Source: Purshia tridentata (Eukaryota; Streptophyta; Magnoliopsida; Rosales; Rosaceae). Taken from it: DNA of 64,000 nt. Each line of letters starts with the position of its first letter. The stretch's first letter is position 1. The translations under genes were made by a program, and so were the position numbers. The stretch lies in NCBI GenBank assembly GCA_003254885.1, contig QANT01006998.1, positions 1 to 64,000 on the forward strand, in the 5' to 3' direction. The notes below the pieces were generated by a model. It was given only the letters and a program-made list of their open reading frames with translations, searched no databases and had not been told where the DNA came from. This document shows positions 35,470 to 48,464 of the stretch, one piece after another.

Positions 35470-38400
35470 CTATATATATATATATATATGCATGTATCAA
35501 CATAAAAGTAGATAAATATATATTCAATAATATTAGGCTTGTAAAGCAAACCTTTTTCAATTTAGGAAGCCAGTTATAACTTATAAGCCGGCCTCAAAAC
35601 AATTCAAATACAAAAACAGTTACTTTACGAGTGCGACGGTTTTTATAGGTATGTTAATTATATTTTGAAAGGCACGTACAGATCGATCTGATTTATGTTG
35701 AACTTTCTTAGTTTTGTAATACGTACTGCGGCAGATCAAATAAACCGTTAATGACAAGCTTGACTTGCATTATATAAATACAAGTTTAATATGGAGTATT
35801 CACAGTCGTCGTCTTTGCCATTTTATTGACTGACTTGGAGTCTCGAGTGGCATACATATTAAATTTGCGTCATTTAGCTTCCATTAAATTTGCATACATA
35901 TGAACTCGAAGTGGGAGAAATCGGCTATATATAATTTATACATATGGGTCTTTGTAGAAGTTGATGCATCACATGCGTATATTGGATTTGTTGAATTTGG
36001 CGACCAACAGATCTTATAGTTATAGATGACTTTATATATGATAGGGCCAGGTCTTTTAAGACGGCTTCGTCTATATAAATGCCATTAAAAGATGAATTAA
36101 CTGTCTTGCGTTGAGAACTTCAACCTCTGCACTCTTTTCCCTCTGTCAAATATATATATATGTAAGTGTTTATTTGATTACTTATTTAGTGATAGCAATA
36201 TAAGTGTTTAATATATTTATTTAGTTAATATATTTTTCACAGCATGCAATATATAAGCATTTAAATTAACCACAATTGTGTATAACGCAGTGTGTGAAAG
36301 TAAACCCATTAAATAAATAATTTACCATGTCATTCAAGTCAGAGAGTACATGTGGTTGTTGAACCTCAAACATATATGTATAATTTGCTCTTATACTATA
36401 CATAGTTTGCTATTATCTAATCCAAAATAATTACCACTATATAAAGTTTTAACTTATCCAACTTAACATGCAACCCAGAATATATATATATATATATGTT
36501 TATATGTTTTACTTGTTTAATTAAACACCTCATTCTATATTGCTTGACATTTTTGCTGTTAAGACTATACATCAATATTCATTCGAAAGTGATGGAAAGC
36601 AATATGATCGAGGTTATGGAAAGTACAATGAGTTTATCCAAATAATAATATTTAAATTGAAACTAGGCATTTGCTTCTTTAATTAGGTGAGCTAAACGCA
36701 ATTAATGCCATATCCTTATTTCTACTGTCTTTGAAAAAAAAAAAATATTGCATATTATATAGATTTCTACATAAATACAATATTCGGTTGTTGAGACATG
36801 ACATATATACGATTTACATATTTCACATCATTAAAGAACTAACAATGGAAATGTTATAACTTCTTCTTTTCACTTTTTAAATCATCATTTAAAGATTATT
36901 TTTGCAAAATATCAACCAAAGAAGTTAATTATGTAACAGTTATCAAAACAGACGGTAAATTTAACTGTTACAAAAATTGTATGTTTATTTAATTACAGTT
37001 ATAAAATCAAATAATTTTTGATAAATTAGTTGATTTTGCATAGTTGATATTTAAATAGTAATTTCAAAAATAAACAGTTCTAATAATGAAATTATATTGA
37101 AAAAAAAAAATGAAAAGGAGAAAATAAGTAAAGAAGGTAGATATAGCATTTCTCAACTAAAAATAAGGTAAACGTGTAAACTTTGCTAAGCTGATCTCTC
37201 ATCTCTCACTTAATTCTGTAACTTTTTAATTCCAATTTACGGTATTTACCCTAAAAATAAAAACTCTATCCTCATCATCTCCGATTAATTATCATAGGTG
37301 GAAGGTGCAACCTCACTTTTTGTGAGAGTGATTGCATTGCATGCATGGTGCAAACTCTATCCGTGAAGTGTATGTCGGCATCTTAACATGCACAGATAAG
37401 AGCTGTGAAACACCTAATTAACAAGTCTAATTAATACAGTTGTAATTAAGTTACTTGTAAGTTGTATATAGCAATTAAAAAAAGAAAGAGAAAATGCATG
37501 GTAGTGGCCAATATTGTTTTGATTGGATGGCAAAGGAAGTCTAAGATTGTGCACTACATGCTATATCAACCATGAGATGACAGGAAAGACAGAGCAATCA
37601 AAATCAAAATCTTTGTCAAATTCTGTGACGTTAAAATAAGCATGCCAATGCCAATGCCAATGCCAATGTTGTAGTAAACGAACTATTATTGACACTGCTA
37701 ATAGCGACACGCAGCCTCCCCCAGATCGATAAAATCTTTTTCATATATGCATACGTTGCAATGTTGCATGCATTTGACTTGTGGCATAACTATTTTCACA
37801 CCAACAAAACACCATCTAAAGTTCTACATTATTCTTATCAAAATAATATTTAACTCATGGAATATTAACTTACTGGCTCATCAAACATTGTGGTACAAAT
37901 ATTATTTTATACCCTAATAACTTTTTTGCATTCTTAAAAATCATTTAGGTGTTATTGTACTCAAATCGATATGGCGAATTGATCATCTAGGTTTTGAAAG
38001 ATAAATTTTTTTTATTCTTTTGATAATCGATGTCACTTAGATCTCTTTCAACTCAATCCGTACACATAAAATCAAAAGTGGAGCATGATATTGAAATTTA
38101 TGATGAAGAATTTGGATTGATGGCTAAGTAATTGAAAATTTTAAGAGTTAACTGGTTGTGATATATATACCAATTCAAAATGCAATGACTTTCAGTCCCC
38201 TAGTTCTCACCAATACAATTTCTCATATTAATTGCACTAGCTCGATCAATTTTATGGTCATTATCAACAATTAATTAATTGTATCATTTAATCACAATCA
38301 CATAGACCCGAGCAAAGAAAAATATTCATTTACCATCTTACATTAAAAATATTTATGTATCTTAATTGTATATATACTCATCCCCATATAATTTTGATCT

Positions 38401-39884
38401 GGCTAGCTCTTTGATTAAGTAGTTATCCCCGTTAGGTATATGATAAACTCGGACGGTGCCTACCCATATATTCTCCATTAATGAAAGCTTGAGGAACGAA
38501 GTGAATCCTTGCATATAAGCATCAAAGTCTTAAATGGGATTGATTCATTGCGCTGAAAATTTTGGTGTCGTGGACTCTTTGCCCAGTCTATCCGATGTTG
38601 AATTTTAAAACGTTCTATATTAATTATATATATATGTATATATAATTAATATGATCAGAGGTAGATGCAATATGAACCATACAGATCGATAGAGTCTTTG
38701 TGTGCAATTTGTCGATGTAAACTTGGACGAAAATCATACACAATGAGTCTCAATCTGTTGGCATTTGGGGAGGTTTATGCATTCATTGCATGTGGCCATA
38801 GTAGACCAATTTCCCAAGTGCAACTGAAAATTTCTTGGCAACTGTGGCAATTCTAGACTTAATTTCCAAGAGGCGTGCATGATCTTGACGTTTTAACAAT
38901 TTGTAAAGAAATTTGGGGAAGCGTTTAAATGGGAGGCGATTTCAAACAGACAAGGATGGATTATGGATAGGATGGGTGATCAGCTTAGTTCTTTTTTTGT
39001 GCAATGGCCCTTCACTCTGGACATCTCTTGTCCCTATTTTGTAAAACTAATGCTCTAACACTTTAGAGTGCGGATTGAATGTAGTTTCTCTGTCTTTAGG
39101 AATGGTGTTTTTGGTGCCATTTTATCAAATCTCATCTACTTATATAAATTCAACGACTTATTATTTTTAGACATGTTAGTTGATATAGTAAGTCATATGT
39201 GATTGGATTTACATAAGTGGATTGAATTTGATGAAAGGCACTAACAACATCATCTTTAAAGACAGAAAAGCCAGATCCGTGTGGATTGTAGATGTCGAAA
39301 TAGTGTAGTTGTTATTGTTTTCTTACTTATTGCCAATTTGAAAATGATGGGCCTTGATTATGGGCTTCTATAACGGCCCAATACCACCAACACTTGTGTT
39401 ACACAACCAACTTTTAAGCCTGGTATAGTTTGAGTACTTTTTTACTTTATTTTTTCCGGAAATTGATATACATCACTTAAACAAAGACGTACGTACGTAG
39501 ATTATTGATGAAGCAAGTAATGGAGAAATATTCGAGTACGCCCATATCTACCCAGTATTAGTAACATCTCGCTATACGCGCGTTCGCTTACGCGGGTGTT
39601 TGCAATCTCTGATTCCCTTCCTAATGACTCCAACATTTACCAACAACATCCAAATCCCGATCTGATTTCTCCTTAACTACCTTTTCGAAACAGACATGAA
39701 CACAAATAATCATAATCTCTGCTTTAATCGAAAAACGAAATAGCTTCTTCCCCATTCACAACATACACACACACACACTTCTTCACTGCCTCAACCTTCA
39801 ATTCAACAACACAACCCAATTAACCATTTCAGCTCAAAAACTGAAATCCAAAGGAACAAGAACAAGAGGCACAGACAGAGAGAT
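35470..39884. other. AT-rich intergenic DNA upstream of UXS1
   Basis: About 4.4 kb without a supported gene, with many ATAT runs, for example near 36480 and 38620. The final 200 bp (39690-39884) are C/A-rich with an (AC)n run and are the likely 5' leader of UXS1. Confidence 0.55.
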
Positions 39885-42544
39885 ATGTCAAACATGAAAC
39901 AGTTACACAAGCAACCGAGCGTGAACCACCGGCGCGACGAGGAGATTGCGGCGACCCTAACCTCCCCGTACTCGCCCAAAGCGCTCAAGCACCCGACCCG
40001 ATCTCTCCCCAGATCCATCAACTACATCTTCAAAGAGCAGCGCATCCTCTTCATCCTCGTCGGCATTCTCATCGGTTCCACATTCTTCATTCTCCAGCCC
40101 ACCCTCTCCCGCCTCGGCCCATCCGAGCCCAATTCGGCCCTCCACAGGCCCTTCTCCACGGCCCACGACCAGCTCCCTTCCTCCGTCTCCTTCTCCGCCA
40201 AGCCTACCCTCTCCCACGTCGGCAGGATCCCCGTCGGCCTCGGCAAGCGCAGGCTCCGAATCGTCGTCACCGGCGGGGCGGGCTTCGTCGGGTCCCACCT
40301 TGTTGATAAGCTCATCGACCGGGGCAACGATGTCATTGTCATCGACAATTTCTTCACTGGCCGCAAGGACAATCTCGTCCACCATTTTGGGAACCCCAGG
40401 TTCGAGCTTATTCGACACGACGTCGTCGAGCCCATTCTCTTGGAGGTCGATCAGATCTACCACTTGGCCTGTCCTGCCTCCCCTGTTCATTACAAGTACA
40501 ATCCAGTCAAGACCATCATATCCTTATCAATTACATTCCTAGTCTTTCTCATTTTGATTCAACTGTTTATTGATTTTTGGCATTTGGGATTTTTTTGTTT
40601 ATCTTTTGGGTTGAATGTTCGAACTATCATTTGAGGTCCTTAATTTCTATGATTACAAGACCAATGTGATGGGTACCCTCAATATGTTGGGCCTTGCGAA
40701 GCGAATTGGGGCACGCTTTTTGCTCACTAGTACGAGTGAGGTGTATGGGGACCCCCTGGAGCATCCTCAGAAGGAGACTTACTGGGGAAATGTGAATCCT
40801 ATAGGTGTGATATTAGTTATTCGTTTCTATGTGCTTGATGTTTATGTGAATCCTATAATGCATTTGTGCTGCTTGATATGTTTACCATATATGTGTTTGT
40901 GTGTGCTTGAAAATGGGTAGGTGAGAGGAGCTGTTATGATGAAGGAAAGAGGACAGCAGAGACATTGGCAATGGATTATCATCGCGGTGCTGGTGTTGAG
41001 GTAACTTAAAGCTTGGTTCTGGTATTTAGTTGTAAATGAGCTATTGTGGAATCCATAATTTGATGTTAGGATCATTAGGCATGGAGATGTAGAATTTTAA
41101 CAACATTCTTTCATATTTCAGTAGGATTATGTGGTATTTTATACTAATATTCCTGTTTTCTTTTCTAGAACCGGTTAAATCTTGAGAAACTGCATGCTTT
41201 CTTTTAATTTAACCAGTTTCCTCCCTCCCCTTCTTTCTATATGTCCATCATTGAATTAAAACGTCTTGTCTCATCTAAATGCTTTCCTGTCATGCAGAAG
41301 TTATAATAATGTAGTTCACAGTAAGATATGATTTAGTTAATTCTCCATGATTGAATTGTCAGACTCACATAAGGCTTTCTGTTCAGGTGCGTATTGCTCG
41401 AATTTTCAATACATATGGGCCACGCATGTGTTTAGATGATGGGCGTGTTGTTAGCAATTTTGTTGCTCAGGTTAATAACCTACCTTTCTCTTTTAGTGGT
41501 TTTGAGATTTCTTGAATCATTTAACTTGTGACTGCTGGAATATGGGATGTTTCTCAATGTAATTATCATTGTTATGTTATACTGTGTCTACCTATGTAGG
41601 CTATCCGCAAACAACCATTGACTGTGTACGGTGATGGTAAACAAACACGAAGCTTCCAATATGTCTCGGATTTGGTATGGCAGACTGTTAATTCTTGTAT
41701 TTGCTTTATGTAGTTACTTCTTTCTTTGGAACTTTAGCGGATGACCTTTACCCATGCATATTCTGCATGTTTTCACATGTTCTCTTGGGATTTTGAAATG
41801 TTATAATGGATGCTAGGAGGCATTTCTGTTATATGCCTGGTACAATTTATCTCATGACCCCCACTTGCCAATTCTAGTACGAGTTAAACTTTAGACAGGG
41901 AGCTGAAAGCCTGCAAAGCACTATTTCCTTTCTGTGTGGCTTGGTTTGACTATAAAGTTGAAAGGGCTATTGATTGAATTATGGAAAGGATGTGATGGAT
42001 GATCTTATAATGCATTTTTTGTTTTCTATGATAGGTCAATGGACTGGCGGCATTGATGGATGGCGAACATGTTGGGCCTTTCAATCTGGGTAATCCAGGA
42101 GAGTTCACCATGCTAGAGCTTGCTGAGGTTTGTTTTAATTAACCCGTTTCTATAATATTAATATTTTTCATGAAAATGTTGCTTAGACCGTAAATTCTAT
42201 TTTGCATCCTTGTTTGTTCCAAGATCCAAAAAGCTAATAGAGTTTGGTATTTTTGAGTGATTTTTGTGCTTGTGAATGGAGAGAGATTCTACAGTGGCGT
42301 TCTCAACTTCTCTCTCTTTTTCCCGAATGAACAGGTTGTCAAAGAAACAATTGATTCAAGTGCAACAATAGAATTCAGACCAAATACTGCTGATGATCCA
42401 CATAAGAGAAAACCTGATATTAGCAAAGCAAAGGATCTGTTGAACTGGGAGCCAAAAGTCTCGTTGAGGGAGGGACTGCCTCTAATGGTGAGTGATTTCC
42501 AGAATCGCATTTTAAATGAAGATGAAGGAAAAGGGACCAACTAA
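39885..42544 (+). CDS. UXS1: UDP-glucuronate decarboxylase, Golgi type II membrane form
   Basis: Seven exons, 39885-40517, 40657-40804, 40921-41000, 41387-41470, 41600-41674, 42035-42127 and 42335-42544, give 440 aa. The enzyme converts UDP-glucuronate to UDP-xylose with bound NAD+, for xylan and other wall polymers. A cytosolic Arg/Lys-rich N-terminus precedes one membrane helix at residues 53-71 ([19 protein letters not shown]), so this is the lumen-facing Golgi form. The Rossmann motif GGAGFVG is at 130-136, TSTSEVYG at 235-242 and the catalytic Tyr266-x3-Lys270 in SCYDEGK. The rest matches the family to the end ([12 protein letters not shown]). An ATG three codons in (39894) is the alternative start and fits Arabidopsis UXS1 (MKQLHKQ). 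Intron 1 is AT-AC, described separately. Neighbouring NaKR and TRM genes recall At3g53520-At3g53540. Confidence 0.95.
40518..40656 (+). other. U12-type AT-AC intron in UXS1
   Basis: No GT/AG pair joins exons 1 and 2 in frame. The sequence after codon ATC is ATATCCTT, the full U12 5' splice consensus. The intron ends in AC, and GTCCTTAAT at 40636-40644 matches the U12 branch-site consensus (TTCCTTAAC), about 13 bases before the 3' end. Splicing 40517 to 40657 restores [14 protein letters not shown], the conserved protein sequence. The 139-bp intron is therefore removed by the minor spliceosome. Confidence 0.9.
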
Positions 42545-45500
42545 GAACAAGGAGAACCAGTATGTATAGTGTGAAACATGACTGTATCTTATTGATTCAT
42601 TTTTTGTCATCCCATAATTCACATCACCTGGCCATTCTAGCAAAATACCACTGTAGGAAGATGCATTTGTTTATCTGCAGTGCTTGATTAGCACAAGATT
42701 TACAGTCATTAGATTTTGATGACATTTTTTACCACATTGTGGTGGTGGAAGGATGTATCTTCATCTATGTTTTTTGACAGTTTTTGGTATCTTAAAAGGA
42801 AAGTCAATTCTCTCTGCAAAAATTCTAATTCTGGTAATGGTTATGACCATATGACGCATTTGGGTTTTTGGTATCGTAAAATTGCTGGTTACTGCTGGTC
42901 TTTGGATAGGAACACGTCTCAATATGGTTATTAGTAACATTGGGCTAAAGTTCATGCGGGGTAAAATTGGAAAGTTCCAAAATAATTTTTTGAGAGGGGT
43001 ATGGTGATTAAACAAAACTATAATGTTTGGGCTTGCCTTCTGCTGGGGCCAGTGGGGCCCAAGTTGAAGTTTTAATTTAGTTTTTTTCTTTAATTAAAGT
43101 CAGTAAAAAGGAGGATAAGAAAAGTGAAACTATGAGCGTCGGTACCATTGAAACTATAACATAAACTCCCAAGACGTGTTGGGTTAGAACTTGATACATC
43201 ACCGACTTGAGCAATTTTATATACGCAATCCTTAACCCCAACAGCTTTGCCGACCTAAAGCCAAAAAACTTTTGTTTGTTTTTGCCTGGATCGCTTTGAT
43301 GGGTCGATTGGAATCATCAAAGTAATGCATGCAGGGTTTTAGGTTGGCCGCTTTGGTCCGGGACCATATATAGCCAGAGAGGACAAGGAATGAAAAGCTC
43401 TCTTCCATACAGCACACATGTAAAATTTTGTTTTTGTTTTGCTTTTTTTGTAATAAAGTTTTGACCAAATTTAATTTAAAGCAACAATCCCACTGTATGG
43501 TCACATAACCCTTTAGTTTAGGAGTCATTCTCTAATACGAGATACAATTGTGAGATCAATGTGAGATGTGTGAGAGCTTTCAAGATTTTTATGGTCTAGA
43601 ATGCTCGCATTTGAGAAACTTTTTTTTTTTTGTTGGTTAATGACCCTAATACAATTCAATTCATTGAAGCTTGAGAAAAGAAAACACAGAGCTAATTAGT
43701 TCTCATAACTTTCACCAAAGACCCCTTTATTCTTCCACTCAAACAACGAAGTGGTTAGAGAGAGAGAGAGAGAGAGAGAATTTGGACAAGGTATAAGACA
43801 TAAGGAAAAAAATAAAAGGAAAACGTTTAAGATTGGGACTCTTAATGGATGAGGGTGCAGGGTAGGCAGTGATATAAAGGAAGAAAAAGAAAGGAGTAGA
43901 TGAGTGATGAAAGCTAGCCATTCATATAAGCATCTGATTCCATAAGCTTGCCAAGCGAAATTTTGATCAGTAAATATTGGATAGAGAAAGATAGTGGGCT
44001 TAGTGTCTCATCCATCTACAGCAACCTAACAAAGAGAGTGGCTTTTTTTTTTATCTGCTGGCAGCATTTATTCCACAGGCATCTAAGTCCATTATTTCAT
44101 GATAAATAATAAATATCATCTGGAAAGCTTTCCTTACATATCTTTGTCCCAATGCTCGAATAATTGGCCTCTTCTTTTAGTTTTAAAATCATTTTTTTTC
44201 TAATTACTTATGCATTTAGAGATATGGATTCTTATTTGAACGTCGAGTTTAAATCGATTATTAACAACATAACATGTCGAATATCTGGCCATGTTGTGCC
44301 ACGAAGCTTTGGATTTAGCCGAAGCAGTAGTTGATAGTTGAAATGTTACTGTACCAATTGCTATGCCCCTTTTAATAAGGAGTAGCAGAGGAATTAAGCC
44401 GTTGGTCTGTCTCTTCTGAGTTGTGACCTTTGTTTCATTTCAAAAAACTGAAGTTGTGGACAAGTTTCTGGTAAGCGTGAATAGGAAGTGAATATAAATT
44501 TGTAGGCCATGCATGCCCAGCAGGGCCAACAGTGAAACAGACGACACAATAATTTAAGGTACTCTGCAGAGCACATGTTTTATATTAATTTCACTTTCCT
44601 AATTCCTATATATAATCTTAAGGCCAACGCATCCTAAGCAAATGTCACGGGTGCTCCAAATATGCTTGCTATTACTGTATTACTGTATTACATTACATAT
44701 CGAATGCTATCTTATTAATTAATTTTAAATGCCCATTTATATTGGTCTTAGTGTTGCACATCTGCACTATCTGATGCAAGCCCTTAATTACTTACAGAAA
44801 AGATACCAAATGAAGGAACACCAAGAAATTGTAATAACATAAAAAAATGCAAATAGGTTGTGTATGAGACGCCGACACTACTAAATGAGAACATCTAATT
44901 AGACCTAACACCACCACAAAGAGAAAGAGTAAGTGAGATTATAAATACCCACATTGAGTTTGAGATATATTTGTGCAATTTTGAGTCAATACTTTTCACA
45001 TGGAAAGAGAATCTTGTATGTGAAATAAGAGAAGGAAAGAGAATGACATATGTTGGTCCAAACTCGCATAAGTGGTTTAATGGTAAAAGAGTGAGTATGA
45101 AACGAGTTGTAAATTCAAATGTTCGAACCCTTAATATTTCAAATGCACTCGGCCAAATATACATGATTGCATGCATTCGTGATTTTTCTAGTCTTTAGAC
45201 TCGATGAAGGAGTGGATCGTAAGGGTTTTCCTTATTGGAAAGAACAGACATGATTGCCCGAGCTGATTATACAAAATGATTGTGTTCCTTGCAACTTCAA
45301 AAGATGGCTAACTTTAAAGGTCTAAATTGCAAGTGTCTTCCTCAAATTTTCTAGGTGACAATGTCGAAATTATCTGCCTAGTAGTACATTTGGCAACCAT
45401 GTAGAGAGAAACATGGCACTTACTACACATCATTTTCATCCATTAAATCCACAGAAAAGTTAGCTGCATATCAAATCATAAAGATAACTTTCTGGTGGGC

Positions 45501-46125
45501 TGCTGATGAGGTAAAAGAAGCGTTGCCCCACTTTTCTTCTTCTACTCCTTTTACATCGTCTCATTACTCAGCCTTTTTGCCAAGAAAAATTCAATCCAGG
45601 AATGCCAATAGTGCAAAGACACACAATTTTTGCCACAATCTCAACAATAAGTCCATTGCACACCTACCCAATACTCTGTAGAAAACAATATGTGGATGGT
45701 CTTTTTAAAAAAAAAAATTCTTTTTAGTTTTTGGAATTGGAAAAGTTCAATCTAACCGGATCAGTGTGTCAATGAATGACATGGTCCTGCAGTCCTGCTA
45801 GTCATTTGCCACCCTATCCAATTTGGTAAACAGTCATTGGCATAGTAAGGATTACAGGCCTTTGAATTTCACACTGGATGCAGACTCCATAATCTGCAAC
45901 AATATTAATTGTGTACTATACTATATAACTAATATATTACCCTTTTTTTTTTATTTTCTTGGAATGTGCAACCTTATTATGATTCTTCAAATCTCCCCCT
46001 TTTATCTCCAAGAGTAATCTTCAAGCTTAAAAGCACAAATTAAACTACAATCTTTCTCTCACTCTCACCTTTTGTGCAGATTCTCTAAACCACTAGTTCA
46101 GTAGCTGTGATATCAAAATCAGAAT
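42545..46125. other. Intergenic DNA between UXS1 and the NaKR-like gene
   Basis: It begins with the UXS1 3' untranslated region. A short GA run lies near 43756-43779. A possible tRNA-derived element is listed at 45060-45135. The rest shows no gene. The last 100 bp before 46126 look like a pyrimidine-rich 5' leader. Confidence 0.5.
45060..45135 (+). mobile_element. Possible tRNA-derived SINE fragment
   Basis: TGGTTTAATGG at about 45072-45082 fits the RNA polymerase III A-box, and GTTCGAACC at 45121-45129 fits the B-box exactly. The spacing of about 39 bases is normal. The surrounding sequence does not fold as a functional tRNA and I see no clear A-tail or target duplication. It could be a decayed SINE or chance. 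Confidence 0.3.
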
Positions 46126-47452
46126 ATGAAGATGAAAGGCATTGACATCTTCTGTGCATCCCAAGCTTCAACAGCCATATGCTTTAGCATGGATCAAGCG
46201 TCATCCTCTTCATCATCCTCATCCATTATTCAACTTGGTGGCAGAGCCATCGACCGCCACAATCCAATTATCCGAGATGCAAGAAGAAGCAGCAGTAGCA
46301 GAGCTCTCCCCAGTGCCCCTTGCTCTTCTCACCCACCCATCAATCCCAAGGCCTACCATCAACTCCAAAAGACCAAGAAAAACCCCTCCTCCTCTTCCTC
46401 GTCATCACCAAGGCCAAGCCTAGATCAAAAAAGCAAGAAGAAGATCATCATAAGTTCCTCCTCAAAAGAAAATGACCAAAAGAGGAAGAGTACTTCTTAT
46501 TCCAAGCCAAGTACAGATCACAATGTTAAGAAATACTCTTCTGTGCCAAGTGAAAGTAGTGTTGTTAGGAAGAGCTGTGCAAACCCAGTTGATCTGCTCA
46601 CCCCTCCTGGCTCCTCCAGATACCTTTTGAGCGACAAAGCTGTGTTCTTTGATGGGTTATCGGATTACGACCGGGTTTTGGCATTGGTTCCTCTTGAACA
46701 CAAAAAGAACCAAAATATTGCAGTGAACCAAGAAGATGATGAATCAACTATTTCTTCAACAACAGGATCTTCCTCATCTCGATCAAAACCACCTCCTTCC
46801 AACCAGGTTTTTTCAAACTGTTCTCAGCTGTTGGTTTGTATGTATATCAGTGACCTGTTGAAAAAAGTTGATCATTTGAAATTTGGTTTGATATCGATTT
46901 GTTTGCAGGTTGTGGTGTTGAGGGTGTCTCTGCACTGCAAAGGCTGTGAAGGAAAACTGAGAAAACATCTATCCAGAATGGAAGGTAACCACATGCCTTA
47001 TGGTGATGATCATAAAGATTTGAAATTTCACAAGATTGGAGTTCATTTAGTAAATTACATATCTAATTATGGCCAGTCTTATCTTTCTCTAAAGTTTGGG
47101 ACTGTAAGATATAATTTTTTCAGATAATTATCTTTCTCTTGCTACATATTTGACATTCTATGTTGTGGGACTGTCAATTTAAAAACACACATTCAAGAAA
47201 GATTTCATCTAATTAATTATCCAGATTCAACAATAAAAATACATAAATACTTATTGCTTGTTAATTATGTGGGCAGGGGTGACATCCTTCAATATAGACT
47301 TTGCAGCAAAGAAGGTGACAGTTATAGGAGATGTAACTCCATTGAGTGTCCTTGCCAGTGTCTCAAAGGTGAAGAATGCACAATTTTGGCCAACTGTGTC
47401 AGCATCATCTGCCTCACCAACTTGTCCTAGCAAACTAGAGTCCAAGAAGTAA
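46126..47452 (+). CDS. NAKR3: NaKR-type heavy-metal-associated domain protein
   Basis: Three exons, 46126-46806, 46909-46984 and 47277-47452, give 310 aa. The N-terminus MKGIDIFCASQASTAICFSMD (the first residues; a second ATG at 46132) is the signature start of the NaKR family. A long Ser/Lys-rich disordered stretch follows (poly-Ser, KKKIIISSSSKEN). Then comes VDLLTPPGSSRYLLSDKAVF and a C-terminal HMA domain, residues about 228-300: VVLRVSLHCKGCEGKLRKHL with the metal-binding CxGC-type pair, then VTSFNIDFAAKKVTVIGDVT. It ends with a Ser/Pro-rich tail. NaKR1 in Arabidopsis binds metal and works in phloem, in sodium/potassium balance and flowering signal transport. Whether this member does the same is unknown. 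The symbol rests on similarity and on being next to UXS1, as at At3g53520-At3g53530. Confidence 0.9.
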
Positions 47453-48430
47453 TATAAGAGATAATTGAAGAGAGACAGAGAGACAAAGAGAGAGAGAAGA
47501 AAGAAACAAAACTAGGGAGTGAGTACTTCTAGTACTGTATCTTTTATGGTTTGGATGTGAATTAACAACTAGTCATATATTAGTGTATTGCTTTGTAGGA
47601 ACTAGCTAGGAAGTTTATAAGTGGCAGAACCCATATCATATAATAAGGTTCACTTTTCTACTTTGCTTTGAGCTTGGGACCTTTGTTTTGTGTTTCTAAG
47701 GGGAAGGTGGAGTCTTTTAGGAATGCCCAACAAATTAAAATTCTGCTTAGCTTTGGCCCATACTATTAATCAATTCCCCATGTTTTTTGTTTTGTTTAAT
47801 ACTGCCAATGCTTCCTAAAAGCTATTCAATTTAATTAGTTTCTGTATTTACCACAGTATATACTCTGTAATGGTGCTTAAAAAATTGTAAACTCCAGACT
47901 GTAGGGTTGCTGGCTCAAGAGTAAAGGACCCTATATTATTGGTTCTTGCCTTCTTGGTGTTTCAGATTTGGATGAGACAGTGCAACCAGCAAAGCCAACT
48001 GCTAGTTGTTTCAGGGACTACGATTTTGGTTATTAATAAAAAATAATGTATTCAAAATTCAGTTATAAGATTTAGAACTTCAAATTTCAGCAATAATAAT
48101 CCAACATTCAAAATTTTGTCAACTCTAATTCGGTCTACTCTATCCATTGGAGCAACTCAAATGGTCAAGTATCGAGCTTCTTTACCTATTAATCGAGTAT
48201 TTAGCTTCTTTGGCTATCAAGAAAACCATGCCAAAGCTAAGACGACAATCAGAGCGTTATTGCCTTATTGGTCTGACATCGGCTAAAGCCTAAACATATT
48301 TCAATGTTTCAAAGGAAGGCTATAATTTGTTTACTTATGAAAATTATTATTTGGTATAAGTGATTATAATTCATATTTCCAAAAATACTATTTTTACTAT
48401 ATTTTTTTACCCACCTTATTTTTACTCATT

Positions 48431-48464
<34 letters not shown>

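Noticed and set aside
45060-45135. A functional tRNA gene suggested by A- and B-box matches
   Set aside because: The sequence around the boxes does not form acceptor and anticodon stems, so at most it is a SINE relic.
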